Assembly (NCBI GenBank): GCA_002495905.1
Contig: DAHJ01000035.1
Location: 38,999-102,998 of the forward strand
Source of the DNA: Thaumarchaeota archaeon UBA223
Lineage (GTDB): Archaea > Thermoproteota > Nitrososphaeria > Nitrososphaerales > UBA57
Direction: 5' to 3'
DNA length: 64,000 nucleotides
Shown: positions 44,174 to 53,091 of the stretch, one piece after another
Position numbering within the stretch: position 1 is the first letter of the stretch
Layout: each line of letters begins with the position of its first letter
Program-made: the position numbers and the translations under genes
Notes under the pieces: generated by a model
The model's input: only the letters and a program-made list of their open reading frames with translations
Told to the model about the DNA's origin: nothing
The model's database searches: none

Positions 44174-44759
44174 ATTCTTCAGAAGTGTCTTCTTTAGGAA
44201 CAGGTGTGCCGATTGGTGGAGGTCTAGGTTTAGGATTTGTAGAGGATTCTGAATTAGTTGCTTCTTGGGAAGGAGTTGAAGTGATTGGTTTAGGTCTAGG
44301 TTTAGGAGCTGTAGGAGTTTCTTCTTTAGGAAAAATTGAATAATATAGTTTTTCTAAAGGAGAAATAAACGGATTAACAAAACGAGCAATTTTTAGATTT
44401 CGGACAACAGGTATCAGTGAAATTATTCCAGCTTGATCTTTTGTGCCAGTTGTAACTTCTTTCAATTGTTTAAATAAAGGAAATTTGGAAATAGTAGTTT
44501 TTTCAGTTTCATTTTCCCAAAGAAACAGACCAACAAGTAAACCATTTAGAAGAATGAACGGAAGTCCTAAAGGTAGTGCGACTTCCTTTGCAAGAAGCTC
44601 GCCATATTGAATGCCTTTGATTGGGTCAATCAAAGCAGTGAAGAATACATTAACTGCTTGGACGGAATCAACTTGTCCAAGTCTAATACTAGCTAAGTCA
44701 AAAAGAGGTGGTAAGACTATAAAGAATATCGGGAATACAACCAATGGAAGTAACATCAT
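44166..44759 (-). CDS. Membrane protein with proline-rich tail, unknown function
   Basis: Not recognised. At least 197 residues: hydrophobic helices at about residues 2-20 and 63-83, a linker with several basic residues, and a Pro/Ser/Thr-rich C-terminal tail from about residue 145 containing repeated PKPRPKP and PKPRPPP, probably disordered. The first in-frame ATG is at 44759, but the frame stays open about 100 bases further upstream and reads convincingly (WKISEQNTFEFEKWLRSLL), with no ATG, GTG or TTG there. The true start may be a non-standard codon, or translation may begin at the ATG pair 44759/44756. Confidence 0.6.
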   Translation of the reverse strand: MMLLPLVVFPIFFIVLPPLFDLASIRLGQVDSVQAVNVFFTALIDPIKGIQYGELLAKEVALPLGLPFILLNGLLVGLFLWENETEKTTISKFPLFKQLKEVTTGTKDQAGIISLIPVVRNLKIARFVNPFISPLEKLYYSIFPKEETPTAPKPRPKPITSTPSQEATNSESSTNPKPRPPPIGTPVPKEDTSEESK

Positions 44760-44892
44760 AGTCCAGAATACGAGCTCAAGTAAAGATCTAAGCCATTTCT
44801 CAAATTCAAAAGTATTTTGTTCTGATATTTTCCATCCCCTCTTAACTAGGAAATTTTAATCTTTAATTTTAACCTTTCGATTAATTAAACAA

Positions 44893-45894
44893 TTACTCGT
44901 TAGTTTCATTAGGCCACATCATATCCCTGAGTGCTTTACCAGTAGATTCGATTTGGTGTGATGCAATTTTATCAAGATATTTGTCAAATGACTGTTTTCC
45001 TTCTTTATTGTATATATTTCTCCATTCTTCGGCAAATTGGCCGGATTGAATTTCGTCAAGAATCTTTTCCATTTCGTCACGAGATGATTTGTTTATAACT
45101 CGATCTCCTCTAGTTAATCCGCCGTATCGGGCAGTTTCGCTGACGCGTTGGTACATTCCTTTAAGACCATATTGTTGTACCAAATCTACAATAAGTTTTA
45201 GTTCATGAAGACATTCGAAATAAGCAATTTCAGGTTGATATCCACGATTAACTAATGTTTCAAAAGCATTCTGAATTAAAGAAGCGGCGCCGCCACAAAG
45301 ATCTGCTTGTTCTCCAAATAAATCAGTTTCAACTTCTTCTTTGAAAGTAGTTTGTAAAAGACCTGCACGTGCACATCCCAGACCTTTAGCAATAGCTAAA
45401 GCGCGATTCAATGCATTGTTAGTAAAGTCTTGCTCAACAGCAACTAAAGCAGGAGTTCCAAAATTATCAAGGTATAATTCTCGGACACGTCTTCCAGGGG
45501 CTTTTGGTGCAACCATTAGTACATCAACCCATTCAGGAGGTTTAACCCATTGATAATTTATAACTAAACCATGAGAAAATCCTAATGCATTGCCTTCTTT
45601 AAGATGTGGAGCAATTTGTTCTTCGTAAACTTTAGGTTGTTGCATGTCAGGAACCAAAATATGAATTATATCAGATTCCTCAGCAGCCTTAGACACTTCC
45701 ATTACTTTATGTCCATCGTCTACAGCTTGTTGCCAACTAGAACCTCCTTTTCGTAAACCAACAATAACATTAAGCCCAGAATCTTTTAGGTTAGATGCTT
45801 GTGCAGCACCTTGAATTCCATAACCAATAACGGAAATAGTCTCATTTTTTAATTGAGACATATCAACATCGTCATCATGCCAAACTTGAGCCAT
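44893..45894 (-). CDS. ilvC: Ketol-acid reductoisomerase
   Basis: Second enzyme of branched-chain amino acid synthesis: isomerises and reduces acetolactate using Mg2+ and NAD(P)H. The dinucleotide motif is VIGYGIQGAAQASNLKDSGL; IVGLRKGGSSW follows, and the KARI domain carries DLFGEQADLCGGAASLIQNA and SETARYGGLTRGDRV. At 333 residues it is class I. It is a single gene here; no other ilv genes are adjacent. Confidence 0.97.
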   Translation of the reverse strand: MAQVWHDDDVDMSQLKNETISVIGYGIQGAAQASNLKDSGLNVIVGLRKGGSSWQQAVDDGHKVMEVSKAAEESDIIHILVPDMQQPKVYEEQIAPHLKEGNALGFSHGLVINYQWVKPPEWVDVLMVAPKAPGRRVRELYLDNFGTPALVAVEQDFTNNALNRALAIAKGLGCARAGLLQTTFKEEVETDLFGEQADLCGGAASLIQNAFETLVNRGYQPEIAYFECLHELKLIVDLVQQYGLKGMYQRVSETARYGGLTRGDRVINKSSRDEMEKILDEIQSGQFAEEWRNIYNKEGKQSFDKYLDKIASHQIESTGKALRDMMWPNETNE

Positions 45895-45972
45895 GTTAAA
45901 GAAAATTCTTAATCTAATTATTAAGTCTATTTGTTATAATAATTTAAGACACCTATGTATTAGTTTCATATA

Positions 45973-46767
45973 GTGATTAACGAACAAACTAAGCCAATTA
46001 TTGAACATGTAGGAGAATTAAGAAATCGTTTCATAAGAATTATGATCTCAATATTAGTTTGTACTTTTGCATTGTTTGCACTTTCTACAACAGATATTAC
46101 ACTAGATGGAAGGAATTTTACAGTACCATATCCAAACATTTACAATAACATAGCGTCTCAAATAATTACAGTTCTTCAGGAGATTGTTCTTCCTGAGTAT
46201 GTAAGAGTGATTTTGACCACTCCAGGACAAGCATTATCAGCGCAGATATATATCTCAATCATGTGTGGAATAGTTATTTCCATTCCATTGATACTTTGGG
46301 AAATAATAGGATTTGTAAAACCAGGATTATATAAGAATGAAATAAAATTACTTAGGAATCTATTAGCACCATCTTCATTTCTATTCTTCATAGGTGCAGT
46401 ATTTGCATTATTCGTAATGATTCCAATGACAATGGATTTTTTGTATAAATATGGAGTAGCGTTAGAGGCGGAAACATATATCACAATAAATGAATTTGTG
46501 TCATTCATAATGTTTTTTATGATGGCTTTCGGATTAGCATTTCAATTACCAATAGTGATGTGGTTAACAACAAGATTGGGATTCATCAGTAGTACATTTT
46601 GGAGAGATAATTGGAGATATACACTTGTATTTCTTGTAGCAATTGGAGCAGTAATTACACCAGATGCAAGTGGAATTACAATGTGGTTAATCACAATTCC
46701 AATGATGCTATTATATTTTATTGGATATTTAGCTTCGAGAAATACTAAATCGACTAGAACAAAATAA
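45973..46767 (+). CDS. tatC: Twin-arginine translocase subunit TatC
   Basis: Core receptor of the Tat pathway, which exports folded proteins with RR signals. The 264-residue protein has six predicted helices and begins with the conserved cytoplasmic motif IEHVGELRNRFIRIMISILV. PLILWEIIGFVKPGLYKNEI and FGLAFQLPIVMWLTTRLGFI are also characteristic. The start is GTG at 45973. tatA is nearby on the opposite strand; a Tat-type Rieske protein is encoded at 24.7-25.4 kb. Confidence 0.95.
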   Translation: MINEQTKPIIEHVGELRNRFIRIMISILVCTFALFALSTTDITLDGRNFTVPYPNIYNNIASQIITVLQEIVLPEYVRVILTTPGQALSAQIYISIMCGIVISIPLILWEIIGFVKPGLYKNEIKLLRNLLAPSSFLFFIGAVFALFVMIPMTMDFLYKYGVALEAETYITINEFVSFIMFFMMAFGLAFQLPIVMWLTTRLGFISSTFWRDNWRYTLVFLVAIGAVITPDASGITMWLITIPMMLLYFIGYLASRNTKSTRTK

Positions 46768-46770
46768 TAA

Positions 46771-46837
46771 GGGACGAACTCACTTACTCAAGATCCTCTT
46801 CATCAAATCAGAGGGCTTTGTCGTCATTGTTCATCCC
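46771..46837 (-). ncRNA. Structured RNA, candidate box C/D guide sRNA
   Basis: Read on the minus strand, GGGATGAAC (46837-46829) pairs with GTTCGTCCC (46779-46771) over 9 bp with one G-U wobble; on the plus strand the same position is a C-A mismatch, favouring the minus strand. Inside are ATGACGA (C-like), CTGA (D') immediately followed by TT and TGATGA (C'), and GTGA (D-like) next to the closing stem. The internal CTGA/TGATGA pair sits in a small CCTCT/AGAGG hairpin. The terminal C and D boxes each deviate from consensus, so the class is uncertain. It lies three bases after tatC. Confidence 0.4.
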
Positions 46838-46879
46838 AATGTATAATTACAAACATGTATATTTATTGATGAATTATTA

Positions 46880-47179
46880 TCAGGAATTCAATTTTCGTTT
46901 AATAGCTTCTCTTAGTTGTTCTTCGTCCTTTGTAGTGGCATCTATACCTAATGCAGATGCAGATTTCTGTAATTCATATTTTGATACACTCTTGGACGGA
47001 GCAGTAGTTTCAAATTCAGAATAAGATTTAACCTCACGTTCGAAATCAGACTTACTTTTTTGAAATTCTCCCATAGCTTTTCCTAAGTTTCGTGCTAATT
47101 CGGGAAGTTTATCAGTTCCAACTAGAAATATTCCTATAGCAAGAACAATCCAAATCCATTCCATACCGCCAACAGCCAT
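46880..47179 (-). CDS. tatA: TatA/TatB family protein
   Basis: Pore-forming or adaptor component of the Tat translocase. The 99-residue protein has the short N-terminal helix EWIWIVLAIGIFLVGTDKLP, followed by the hinge and amphipathic helix ELARNLGKAMGEFQKSKSDF, then a charged C-terminal tail. It is convergent with tatC, with the candidate structured RNA in the gap. Confidence 0.93.
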   Translation of the reverse strand: MAVGGMEWIWIVLAIGIFLVGTDKLPELARNLGKAMGEFQKSKSDFEREVKSYSEFETTAPSKSVSKYELQKSASALGIDATTKDEEQLREAIKRKLNS

Positions 47180-47230
47180 GAATTTGATTGTATTTGATAA
47201 AAGAAAAGGTTTTTTAATTTAGAACAATCA

Positions 47231-47752
47231 GTGAAATTAATGGCATTCATAAATACGATTCCAGAAATAACAATTTTTATTATTGCACTCTCTATAGCAA
47301 TTTCTATGGGTTCCGTATTAACGAGAAAGCAGTTTACTGATGTAGAACAAACAAAAAAACAGCAAAAAGAGGTGTCAGAATATAATAAACAATTAAGAAG
47401 TGCAATGATGAAAAGGGACAAACCACTTGAAGCAAAATTGAGAAAGAAAGAGCCTCAAATGAAACAGATGCAAGCAAAATTGGCAAGGGATAGTTTAAAA
47501 CCTACATTCATATTCATAGTGCCACTTCTATTAGTGTGGACTTTCGTTTTGCCAGAGATAATTGGTCCTGATTGGTTTAATGTACCTGCGGCGTCATCTC
47601 CAATTTCAATGAATTTGATAATGTTTGAAACGCAAAAAGTAACCTTAGAATCTGGAGAGGTTTATGAACACGGAGTTCCTACGTTTTTCTGGTATTTGAT
47701 TAGTTCAATATCAGCACAAGGTATGATAATGAAATTAATGAAAATGACTTGA
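47231..47752 (+). CDS. DUF106 (YidC/Oxa1/EMC3-like) membrane insertase-related protein
   Basis: A 173-residue archaeal membrane protein. A first helix (residues about 8-27) is followed by the charged coiled segment RKQFTDVEQTKKQQKEVSEY through MKQMQAKLARDSLKPTF, then two hydrophobic helices near the C-terminus (IFIVPLLLVWTFVLPEII and a last one with FFWYLISSISAQGMIM). This matches archaeal DUF106 proteins, structurally related to YidC and to eukaryotic EMC3/TMCO1, which insert membrane proteins. The start is GTG at 47231, divergent from tatA. Confidence 0.85.
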   Translation: MKLMAFINTIPEITIFIIALSIAISMGSVLTRKQFTDVEQTKKQQKEVSEYNKQLRSAMMKRDKPLEAKLRKKEPQMKQMQAKLARDSLKPTFIFIVPLLLVWTFVLPEIIGPDWFNVPAASSPISMNLIMFETQKVTLESGEVYEHGVPTFFWYLISSISAQGMIMKLMKMT

Positions 47753-47758
47753 GATAAT

Positions 47759-48523
47759 TTAAAGAAGTACATTACCGCCGTCAACAACAATTGTTTGGCC
47801 ATTTACAAAGCTAAAGTCATCAGTAACAACACTAGAACATATGTTAGCAACATCAATAGGTTCGCCCCAGCGTTTAACTGATGCTTCATTAGCGAGTTTT
47901 TGTTGGGTTTTATTATCAAAATGATCAAAAGTGGCAGAACTTTTGATATTGCCAAGGGCTAAACAATTTGTGCGAATATTGTATTTGCCATATTCAAGAG
48001 CAAGATGTTTAGTAAGTCCCATAAGTCCTGATTTAGCAATAGTATAAGGAGAACCTTGACTATGACCTGCAATAGCAGGAGTAGATGAGATATTAACAAT
48101 ATTACCTGAATTAGATTCTTTCATAACAGGTATTACAGCTTTACAACATCGAATACTGCCAATTAAATCAGATTCTATAATTTTTTTAAAACCTTCAATA
48201 TCTATATCATTAAAAGAAGAATCCCAATATTCAGAAACTAGAGGAAAGCCAGCATTATTAATTAGAATGTCAATTTTTCCATAATGATTTTTTGTAGTTT
48301 GGATAAGATTAGAAACGTCGTCGTTTTTTGTAATGTCAGTTTTTATGGCAATAGGATCAGTTCCATAGGAACCAAGATCCTCGACAATGGCCTTTGCAGA
48401 AGATAGATTTCTTGAAGTAACAACTACATGAGCTCCTTTTTGAGAGAAAACTTCAGCTATAGATTTTCCTATTCCTTTAGAAGAACCAGTAACAATAGCA
48501 ACTTTATTGGATAATTTATCCAT
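47759..48523 (-). CDS. Short-chain dehydrogenase/reductase
   Basis: A classical SDR of about 254 residues. The NAD(P)-binding motif is VTGSSKGIGKSIAEVF near residue 13; the structural NNAG motif is ILINNAGFP; the catalytic Ser is in VNISSTPA and the YxxxK pair in SPYTIAKSG. The C-terminal FVNGQTIVVDGG is typical. The substrate cannot be assigned (3-ketoacyl or sugar reductases look alike at this level). I chose the ATG at 48523, after an in-frame TTG at 48526. Confidence 0.85.
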   Translation of the reverse strand: MDKLSNKVAIVTGSSKGIGKSIAEVFSQKGAHVVVTSRNLSSAKAIVEDLGSYGTDPIAIKTDITKNDDVSNLIQTTKNHYGKIDILINNAGFPLVSEYWDSSFNDIDIEGFKKIIESDLIGSIRCCKAVIPVMKESNSGNIVNISSTPAIAGHSQGSPYTIAKSGLMGLTKHLALEYGKYNIRTNCLALGNIKSSATFDHFDNKTQQKLANEASVKRWGEPIDVANICSSVVTDDFSFVNGQTIVVDGGNVLL

Positions 48524-48608
48524 CAAAATTATAGGTAAAAAATTAGAATTTGAACTTTTCTATAACTTGTACAACGGAGATTTATATCATTACTAATTAT
48601 GAGGAATA

Positions 48609-49061
48609 ATGACACAAATCTATCCAGAGCCCACAGTAGGCGCCTTAATTATCAATAACAAGAAAGAAATTTTGTTAGTAAAATCACATAAATGGCTGAA
48701 TAACAAATATTCAGTTCCTGGCGGACATGTTGAGATAGGAGAATCATTTGAAGAAGCAATAATCAGGGAAGTTAAAGAAGAAACAGGATTAAAAATAGTG
48801 CCAAAGAGATTATTCATGATTCAAGAATGTGTCCAGCCAAAAGAATTTTTCAAGAAAAAACATTTTATTTTCTTCGATTATATTTGTCATACAGAAGATA
48901 CAAGAGTGAAATTAGATAAAAAAGAGTTACAAGAATATAATTGGTTCAAGATTGATGAAATAAATGAGGATCTTTTAGAGTCATATACAAGAAATATGAT
49001 ATCAAAGTTTAAAGAAGACCAAGATATTAATAACAAAATAATTTATACAATTAAGAAATAA
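48609..49061 (+). CDS. NUDIX hydrolase
   Basis: Hydrolyses a nucleoside diphosphate linked to another moiety. The 150-residue protein has the full Nudix box GGHVEIGESFEEAIIREVKE followed by ETGL, beginning at about residue 38, with all metal-binding Glu residues. The N-terminus PTVGALIINNKKEILLVKSH is typical of the ADP-ribose/NTP-type branch. Its substrate is not predictable. It starts at ATG 48609, and the stop is one base before the convergent ornithine cyclodeaminase-like gene. Confidence 0.92.
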   Translation: MTQIYPEPTVGALIINNKKEILLVKSHKWLNNKYSVPGGHVEIGESFEEAIIREVKEETGLKIVPKRLFMIQECVQPKEFFKKKHFIFFDYICHTEDTRVKLDKKELQEYNWFKIDEINEDLLESYTRNMISKFKEDQDINNKIIYTIKK

Positions 49062-50015
49062 TTAAGATAGTTCTATGTTATTACCAATTCCTTTGTTAAT
49101 AGCTTCATTATATATTAAATTAGCAGTAGAGATATCTTCCAAAGACAGGCCCATGGATTTGAAGAGAGTAATATCATCATTGTTAGTTCTAGTTGGAGTT
49201 TTTCCAAGTATAACGTCAGAAAGTTCAGCAAAAATATTGTCTTTAGTTATACCACCAGCTTCACGAAGAGCAGTATTAATTTCGTCGACAACAACTTTAC
49301 TTCTTTGAATTGTAGTAGAATCGACTTCAGAGCTGTCCTTAGTGTGTGCGCCAATACAATTAATATGAGTACCAGAATTAATCATGTTTCCATCAAATAA
49401 TGGTAAAGGAGAACTAGTTGCAGTGACTAATATATCATTATCAAGTACTTTGTTGATATCTTGTTCAACATTTATTGGAACGTCTAATTCGCGTTCGAGA
49501 GATTGAATGAATTCAGTTTTTTTATTTGCAGAAGGGCTATTAAGAATAATACGAGAAATATTACGAACAGAACAAATGGCCATTAATTGAAAACGAGATT
49601 GATAGCCTGAACCAAATATACCAACAGATTCGGAGTCTTTTCTAGACAAGTATTTGGTTGCAACTCCAGTAACTGCACCCGTACGCATACCAGTAATAAG
49701 TGAACCATCCATTATGCAAATAAGTTCGCCAGTATCAGCATCAGTAAGAGAAATTATGCCTTGAGTTGTAGGTTTATTCAACTTAGTATTTTCGGGAAAG
49801 ACTGTTACAATTTTAGTACCTAAAGCTTTCATACCACTCATATGAGCAGTCATAACTCCATACCAGCCGTTTTTATCTTCGACGATAACAACGCCACGAT
49901 CTGGCATCTTTACATTATTTTTAGATAATTCAATAAAGCTATTTTCCATGGTTTCTATATTAGACTCCATTGTCAACAAGGAAGAAACATCTTTATGCGT
50001 GAGTAAAAGAACCAT
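49062..50015 (-). CDS. Ornithine cyclodeaminase/mu-crystallin family dehydrogenase
   Basis: An NAD(P)-dependent enzyme of 317 residues. The Rossmann motif is SVGIFGSGYQSRFQLMAI around residues 129-146, and the family's substrate-binding segments KIVTVFPENTKLNKPTTQGI and MDGSLITGMRTGAVTGVATK precede it. Later come CIGAHTKDSSEVD and VVVDEINTALREAGG. Members include ornithine cyclodeaminase, alanine dehydrogenase and imine reductases; I cannot separate these from sequence. It lies eight bases downstream of the HisC-like gene on the same strand. Confidence 0.88.
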   Translation of the reverse strand: MVLLLTHKDVSSLLTMESNIETMENSFIELSKNNVKMPDRGVVIVEDKNGWYGVMTAHMSGMKALGTKIVTVFPENTKLNKPTTQGIISLTDADTGELICIMDGSLITGMRTGAVTGVATKYLSRKDSESVGIFGSGYQSRFQLMAICSVRNISRIILNSPSANKKTEFIQSLERELDVPINVEQDINKVLDNDILVTATSSPLPLFDGNMINSGTHINCIGAHTKDSSEVDSTTIQRSKVVVDEINTALREAGGITKDNIFAELSDVILGKTPTRTNNDDITLFKSMGLSLEDISTANLIYNEAINKGIGNNIELS

Positions 50016-50023
50016 GTAATCAC

Positions 50024-51109
50024 CTAATTAGATACTTCATGAATAGCTTGAATCAATTTATTATTTTCTTCGGGTAAACCGATATTAATTCTTATGAAAT
50101 ATTCAAGTCCTTTAGTTCCACTTACATCACGAACAACAATGCCTTTATGAAGCAATTTTTCATAAATATTTGAACCATTGTCATTAAGGAACTTCAATAG
50201 CATAAAATTAGATGAGCTTGGAATGATTTCAACGTTATTAATTTTTGATACACGTTCAATAAAAGATTTTTTTTCTGATTGAATTTCTTTGACATTATCT
50301 TCAATCCAGTTAATATTCTGTAAAGCAATTCGTGATAAATTAACAGAAAGTTCTCCAACACTATTTGGAGGTCTTACTTTATTCAATAAAGAGGTAGTAT
50401 CATTAGACGCAATAAGATAGCCAACTCTTAAACCTGCTAGTGCAAAAGCTTTAGAAAAAGTTCTAACCACAATAAGATTATCATAACGAGTAACTAGATC
50501 TGATACAGTACTTCCTGTAAATTCAAAATAAGCTTCGTCGACAGCAATTGGAATATTGGAATTTTTTAATAGTTGTTCAAGAGAATTTTTATTTACAAGA
50601 TTACCGGTAGGGTTGTTCGGACTACATAACACAATTAAACTTGTATCATCGTTGATATTTTCAGAGATTTGAGAGAAATCATCGGAGAAATCAGGATTTC
50701 GAGGTATTTCTTTAACATTACCTCCAAGAATTTGTATCATTTTTTCGTAATAAGAATACGTAGGAGTAGAGAGAATGACATCACTAGAAGGTTCTATAAA
50801 CAGAGAACCAATCATGAATAGACCTTCGTCTGCACCATTTGTTAAAATTAATTCATCAACATCACAAGAACAATATTCAGCAAGTAACTTACGGACTGAA
50901 ATATAAGAAGAATCAGGATATCGATTAATTTCCATGTTATCAAATTCATTACCGAGTTGTTTGAGCCAATCTAGAGGAGTTTTATGGGAAACATTAGTAT
51001 CAAATCGAACTATATCTTCTGGACGTTTTCCTATAGATTTAGCAATATCGTCAGTAGAGGGTTCCCAACTATATGGAACAAAATCTTTCAGAAATTTCCT
51101 AATTTTCAT
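50024..51109 (-). CDS. Histidinol-phosphate aminotransferase-like class I/II aminotransferase
   Basis: A PLP-dependent aminotransferase of 361 residues. The sequence LCSPNNPTGNLVNKNSL, the PLP-aspartate region PIAVDEAYFEF and the lysine motif RTFSKAFALAGLRVGYLIAS match HisC. The N-terminus (RKFLKDFVPYSWEPSTDDIA) fits the HisC-type start. No other his genes are nearby; its partner is the ornithine cyclodeaminase-like gene immediately downstream, so a role outside histidine synthesis is possible. Confidence 0.87.
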   Translation of the reverse strand: MKIRKFLKDFVPYSWEPSTDDIAKSIGKRPEDIVRFDTNVSHKTPLDWLKQLGNEFDNMEINRYPDSSYISVRKLLAEYCSCDVDELILTNGADEGLFMIGSLFIEPSSDVILSTPTYSYYEKMIQILGGNVKEIPRNPDFSDDFSQISENINDDTSLIVLCSPNNPTGNLVNKNSLEQLLKNSNIPIAVDEAYFEFTGSTVSDLVTRYDNLIVVRTFSKAFALAGLRVGYLIASNDTTSLLNKVRPPNSVGELSVNLSRIALQNINWIEDNVKEIQSEKKSFIERVSKINNVEIIPSSSNFMLLKFLNDNGSNIYEKLLHKGIVVRDVSGTKGLEYFIRINIGLPEENNKLIQAIHEVSN

Positions 51110-51150
51110 ATCGTATTATAACAATTACTAATTCATCATATTGTATTAAT

Positions 51151-51648
51151 TCATTTTGAAGAATTTTTATTTAGATTAATTTTAAGAAGATCGAGATTAA
51201 GTAATGATGAATATGCAGAATGAGAAACTAACTGATCTTCGTCGGATGTAGCACGAATAAGAGCATCTCTAGCTGATTCATTTCCAATAGAACCTAATGC
51301 AACGGCAGCTTCATGTCTTACTACATGATCAATATCTGTAAGCATAGCTTCAATCAAATAAGTAACGCATTGTGGAAATCCCAATTGGCCAAGTGTAAAG
51401 GCAGCTTCGTGTCGAACTAAAGGAGTTGCATCATTTCTTAGAAGTTCAGACAATATAGAAACGACGGAATTATCACCAATATCAGCCAAAACACAAACAC
51501 AACGGGTTCGAACAGAAATGCTTTCGTCTTGTTGAAGCAGATTAATAAAGAAATCAAGGTCCCTTTGTTCAAAAGCTTTGTCACATTCAATTAATTTATC
51601 AATATCTCCGTCTTTATGGGTTACCAATTGATTCTTTTTTTGTATCAT
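51151..51648 (-). CDS. HEAT-repeat protein
   Basis: A 165-residue all-helical protein made of about four HEAT/PBS-lyase-type repeats: ISVRTRCVCVLADIGDNSVV, TPLVRHEAAFTLGQLGFPQC, DHVVRHEAAVALGSIGNESA and QLVSHSAYSSL. Such repeats form protein-binding solenoids; related archaeal proteins resemble deoxyhypusine hydroxylase, but no metal His-Glu pairs of that enzyme are complete here (RHEAA occurs twice, whereas the enzyme uses HE motifs in four repeats). Partner and function are unknown. Confidence 0.8.
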   Translation of the reverse strand: MIQKKNQLVTHKDGDIDKLIECDKAFEQRDLDFFINLLQQDESISVRTRCVCVLADIGDNSVVSILSELLRNDATPLVRHEAAFTLGQLGFPQCVTYLIEAMLTDIDHVVRHEAAVALGSIGNESARDALIRATSDEDQLVSHSAYSSLLNLDLLKINLNKNSSK

Positions 51649-51708
51649 AATTATATGAGAATCAACAACAAAAGAATTTAAATAATTTATCAGATTGTTT
51701 GATATTAA

Positions 51709-52995
51709 TTAATTTTTAGAATAAATCATTATGTATTCATGTGAATATGATTTATTATGAGTGGTATTAGAAGAAACGAACCTTCCAGTTTTGGGATCAC
51801 GGGTTGTTGGAAGGCATTTAAATGGAATTTTTCTTTTGATGATTTTATCCTCAGTAAAACCAATAGTAGTAAGAATTTCATCAAAGACTTGAGTGTTCGA
51901 TATATCAACACCTCGTAGTGCAGTATTCCCTATAACCACGGCCATCTTTCCATTAGTTTTTAATAAATCATAGGATTTATGAAAGAAATTTTGCATGTCT
52001 ATAAAATAAGAATGTACAGTTTTGGACAAAGACTTGCTTGAGGAAAGCAAAGAATCTGCAATTAAACCACCAGTATGACTATAAAGATTCTTATCGTCAG
52101 ATTTACGATGAGAGGAGCCAATAAAATGTTTTTTTGAAGGAATATCTTTAAAAAAATCTTCCAAGAAAGACAAACTGAGAGAATGAATATCACGGTATTC
52201 GTAACTTATGACATATGGAGGAGAAGTAACAATTAAAGAACTCTTGTCAATAGTAGGGAGATTTTGCAGGTCTCCAACAAAGGCTCGTCGATAAAAATCA
52301 AGATTTTTGATTATCTTAGGAGACAGAGTATCGATTAATTGTTTATTTCTGATTTCCATTTTATTGACTTGAGAAAAATATCTAGATAACGGATCATTAA
52401 CTCGATTAAGAAATTTAGTTTTATCTTTATGAGGTTTAACAGATCCATTATTCCAATAACTAGAAGTTTTTAGAATGTGAGAAAATGCACATAAGAAGAA
52501 TATTTGTAATTTTCGTGGTTTGATTAATTTAATTTGAGATAAAAGATTATTTAAAATATTATAGGTTTCTTGATCAAACCATTTTGATAATTCTTTAGGT
52601 ATGTCATGATTTTCTTCGCTTGATGAGTTTTTAATATTATGATGTAGGGAAAGTTTAGTTTTAGAAATCTTAGAAGGGTCAAGAGGAGTTGTTTTTGCCA
52701 TAGTAATCATGTGTGCAATAGGATTAACATCCGTACCTAAAGCTATTCTATTTTGAAGAATAGATTCAAGTATAGTTGAACCTGAGCCATAAAAAGGATC
52801 ACAAACTATGTCTCCGTCAAGAGAATTTTCAATTATTAAACGTCGTGCCAACTGAGGTATAAATTTAGCAGGATATCTGTGGTAACAATGTGTAAGATAG
52901 TTAGTATCTTTTTGTGTAAGATTATCAAAAGACCATGAATTTTCTACTTTAAACTTTGTAACAGGTTCAGAAAGACGTGACCGGCTAATCGACAT
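51709..52995 (-). CDS. DNA methylase (TSPPY type), orphan
   Basis: A 428-residue amino-methyltransferase. HRYPAKFIPQLARRLI leads into SAM motif I, IVCDPFYGSGSTILESILQN (about residues 63-82), followed by GTDVNPIAHMI; catalytic motif IV is VTSPPYVISYEYRD near residue 256. The roughly 160 residues between the motifs are long and charged. Like the methylase at 32.7 kb it has no restriction partner nearby. A DNA substrate is the default reading; RNA-directed enzymes also use related folds. Confidence 0.82.
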   Translation of the reverse strand: MSISRSRLSEPVTKFKVENSWSFDNLTQKDTNYLTHCYHRYPAKFIPQLARRLIIENSLDGDIVCDPFYGSGSTILESILQNRIALGTDVNPIAHMITMAKTTPLDPSKISKTKLSLHHNIKNSSSEENHDIPKELSKWFDQETYNILNNLLSQIKLIKPRKLQIFFLCAFSHILKTSSYWNNGSVKPHKDKTKFLNRVNDPLSRYFSQVNKMEIRNKQLIDTLSPKIIKNLDFYRRAFVGDLQNLPTIDKSSLIVTSPPYVISYEYRDIHSLSLSFLEDFFKDIPSKKHFIGSSHRKSDDKNLYSHTGGLIADSLLSSSKSLSKTVHSYFIDMQNFFHKSYDLLKTNGKMAVVIGNTALRGVDISNTQVFDEILTTIGFTEDKIIKRKIPFKCLPTTRDPKTGRFVSSNTTHNKSYSHEYIMIYSKN

Positions 52996-53074
52996 ACAGT
53001 TATCTTGATTTAGTTGTTTTATTCATATCAAGTCAAAATATTTTTCCATTAAAGTAAGTTTCAATTGAGTACAC

Positions 53075-53089
53075 TTCAGCTAACCTGAA
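53075..53089. promoter_or_regulatory. Palindrome before the TrmB-type gene
   Basis: TTCAG and CTGAA (53075-53079 and 53085-53089) form a short inverted repeat with a 5-base spacer, two bases before the ATG at 53092. Position over the start region would suit autorepression by the TrmB-type protein; it is short, so chance is possible. Confidence 0.25.
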
Positions 53090-53091
53090 AT

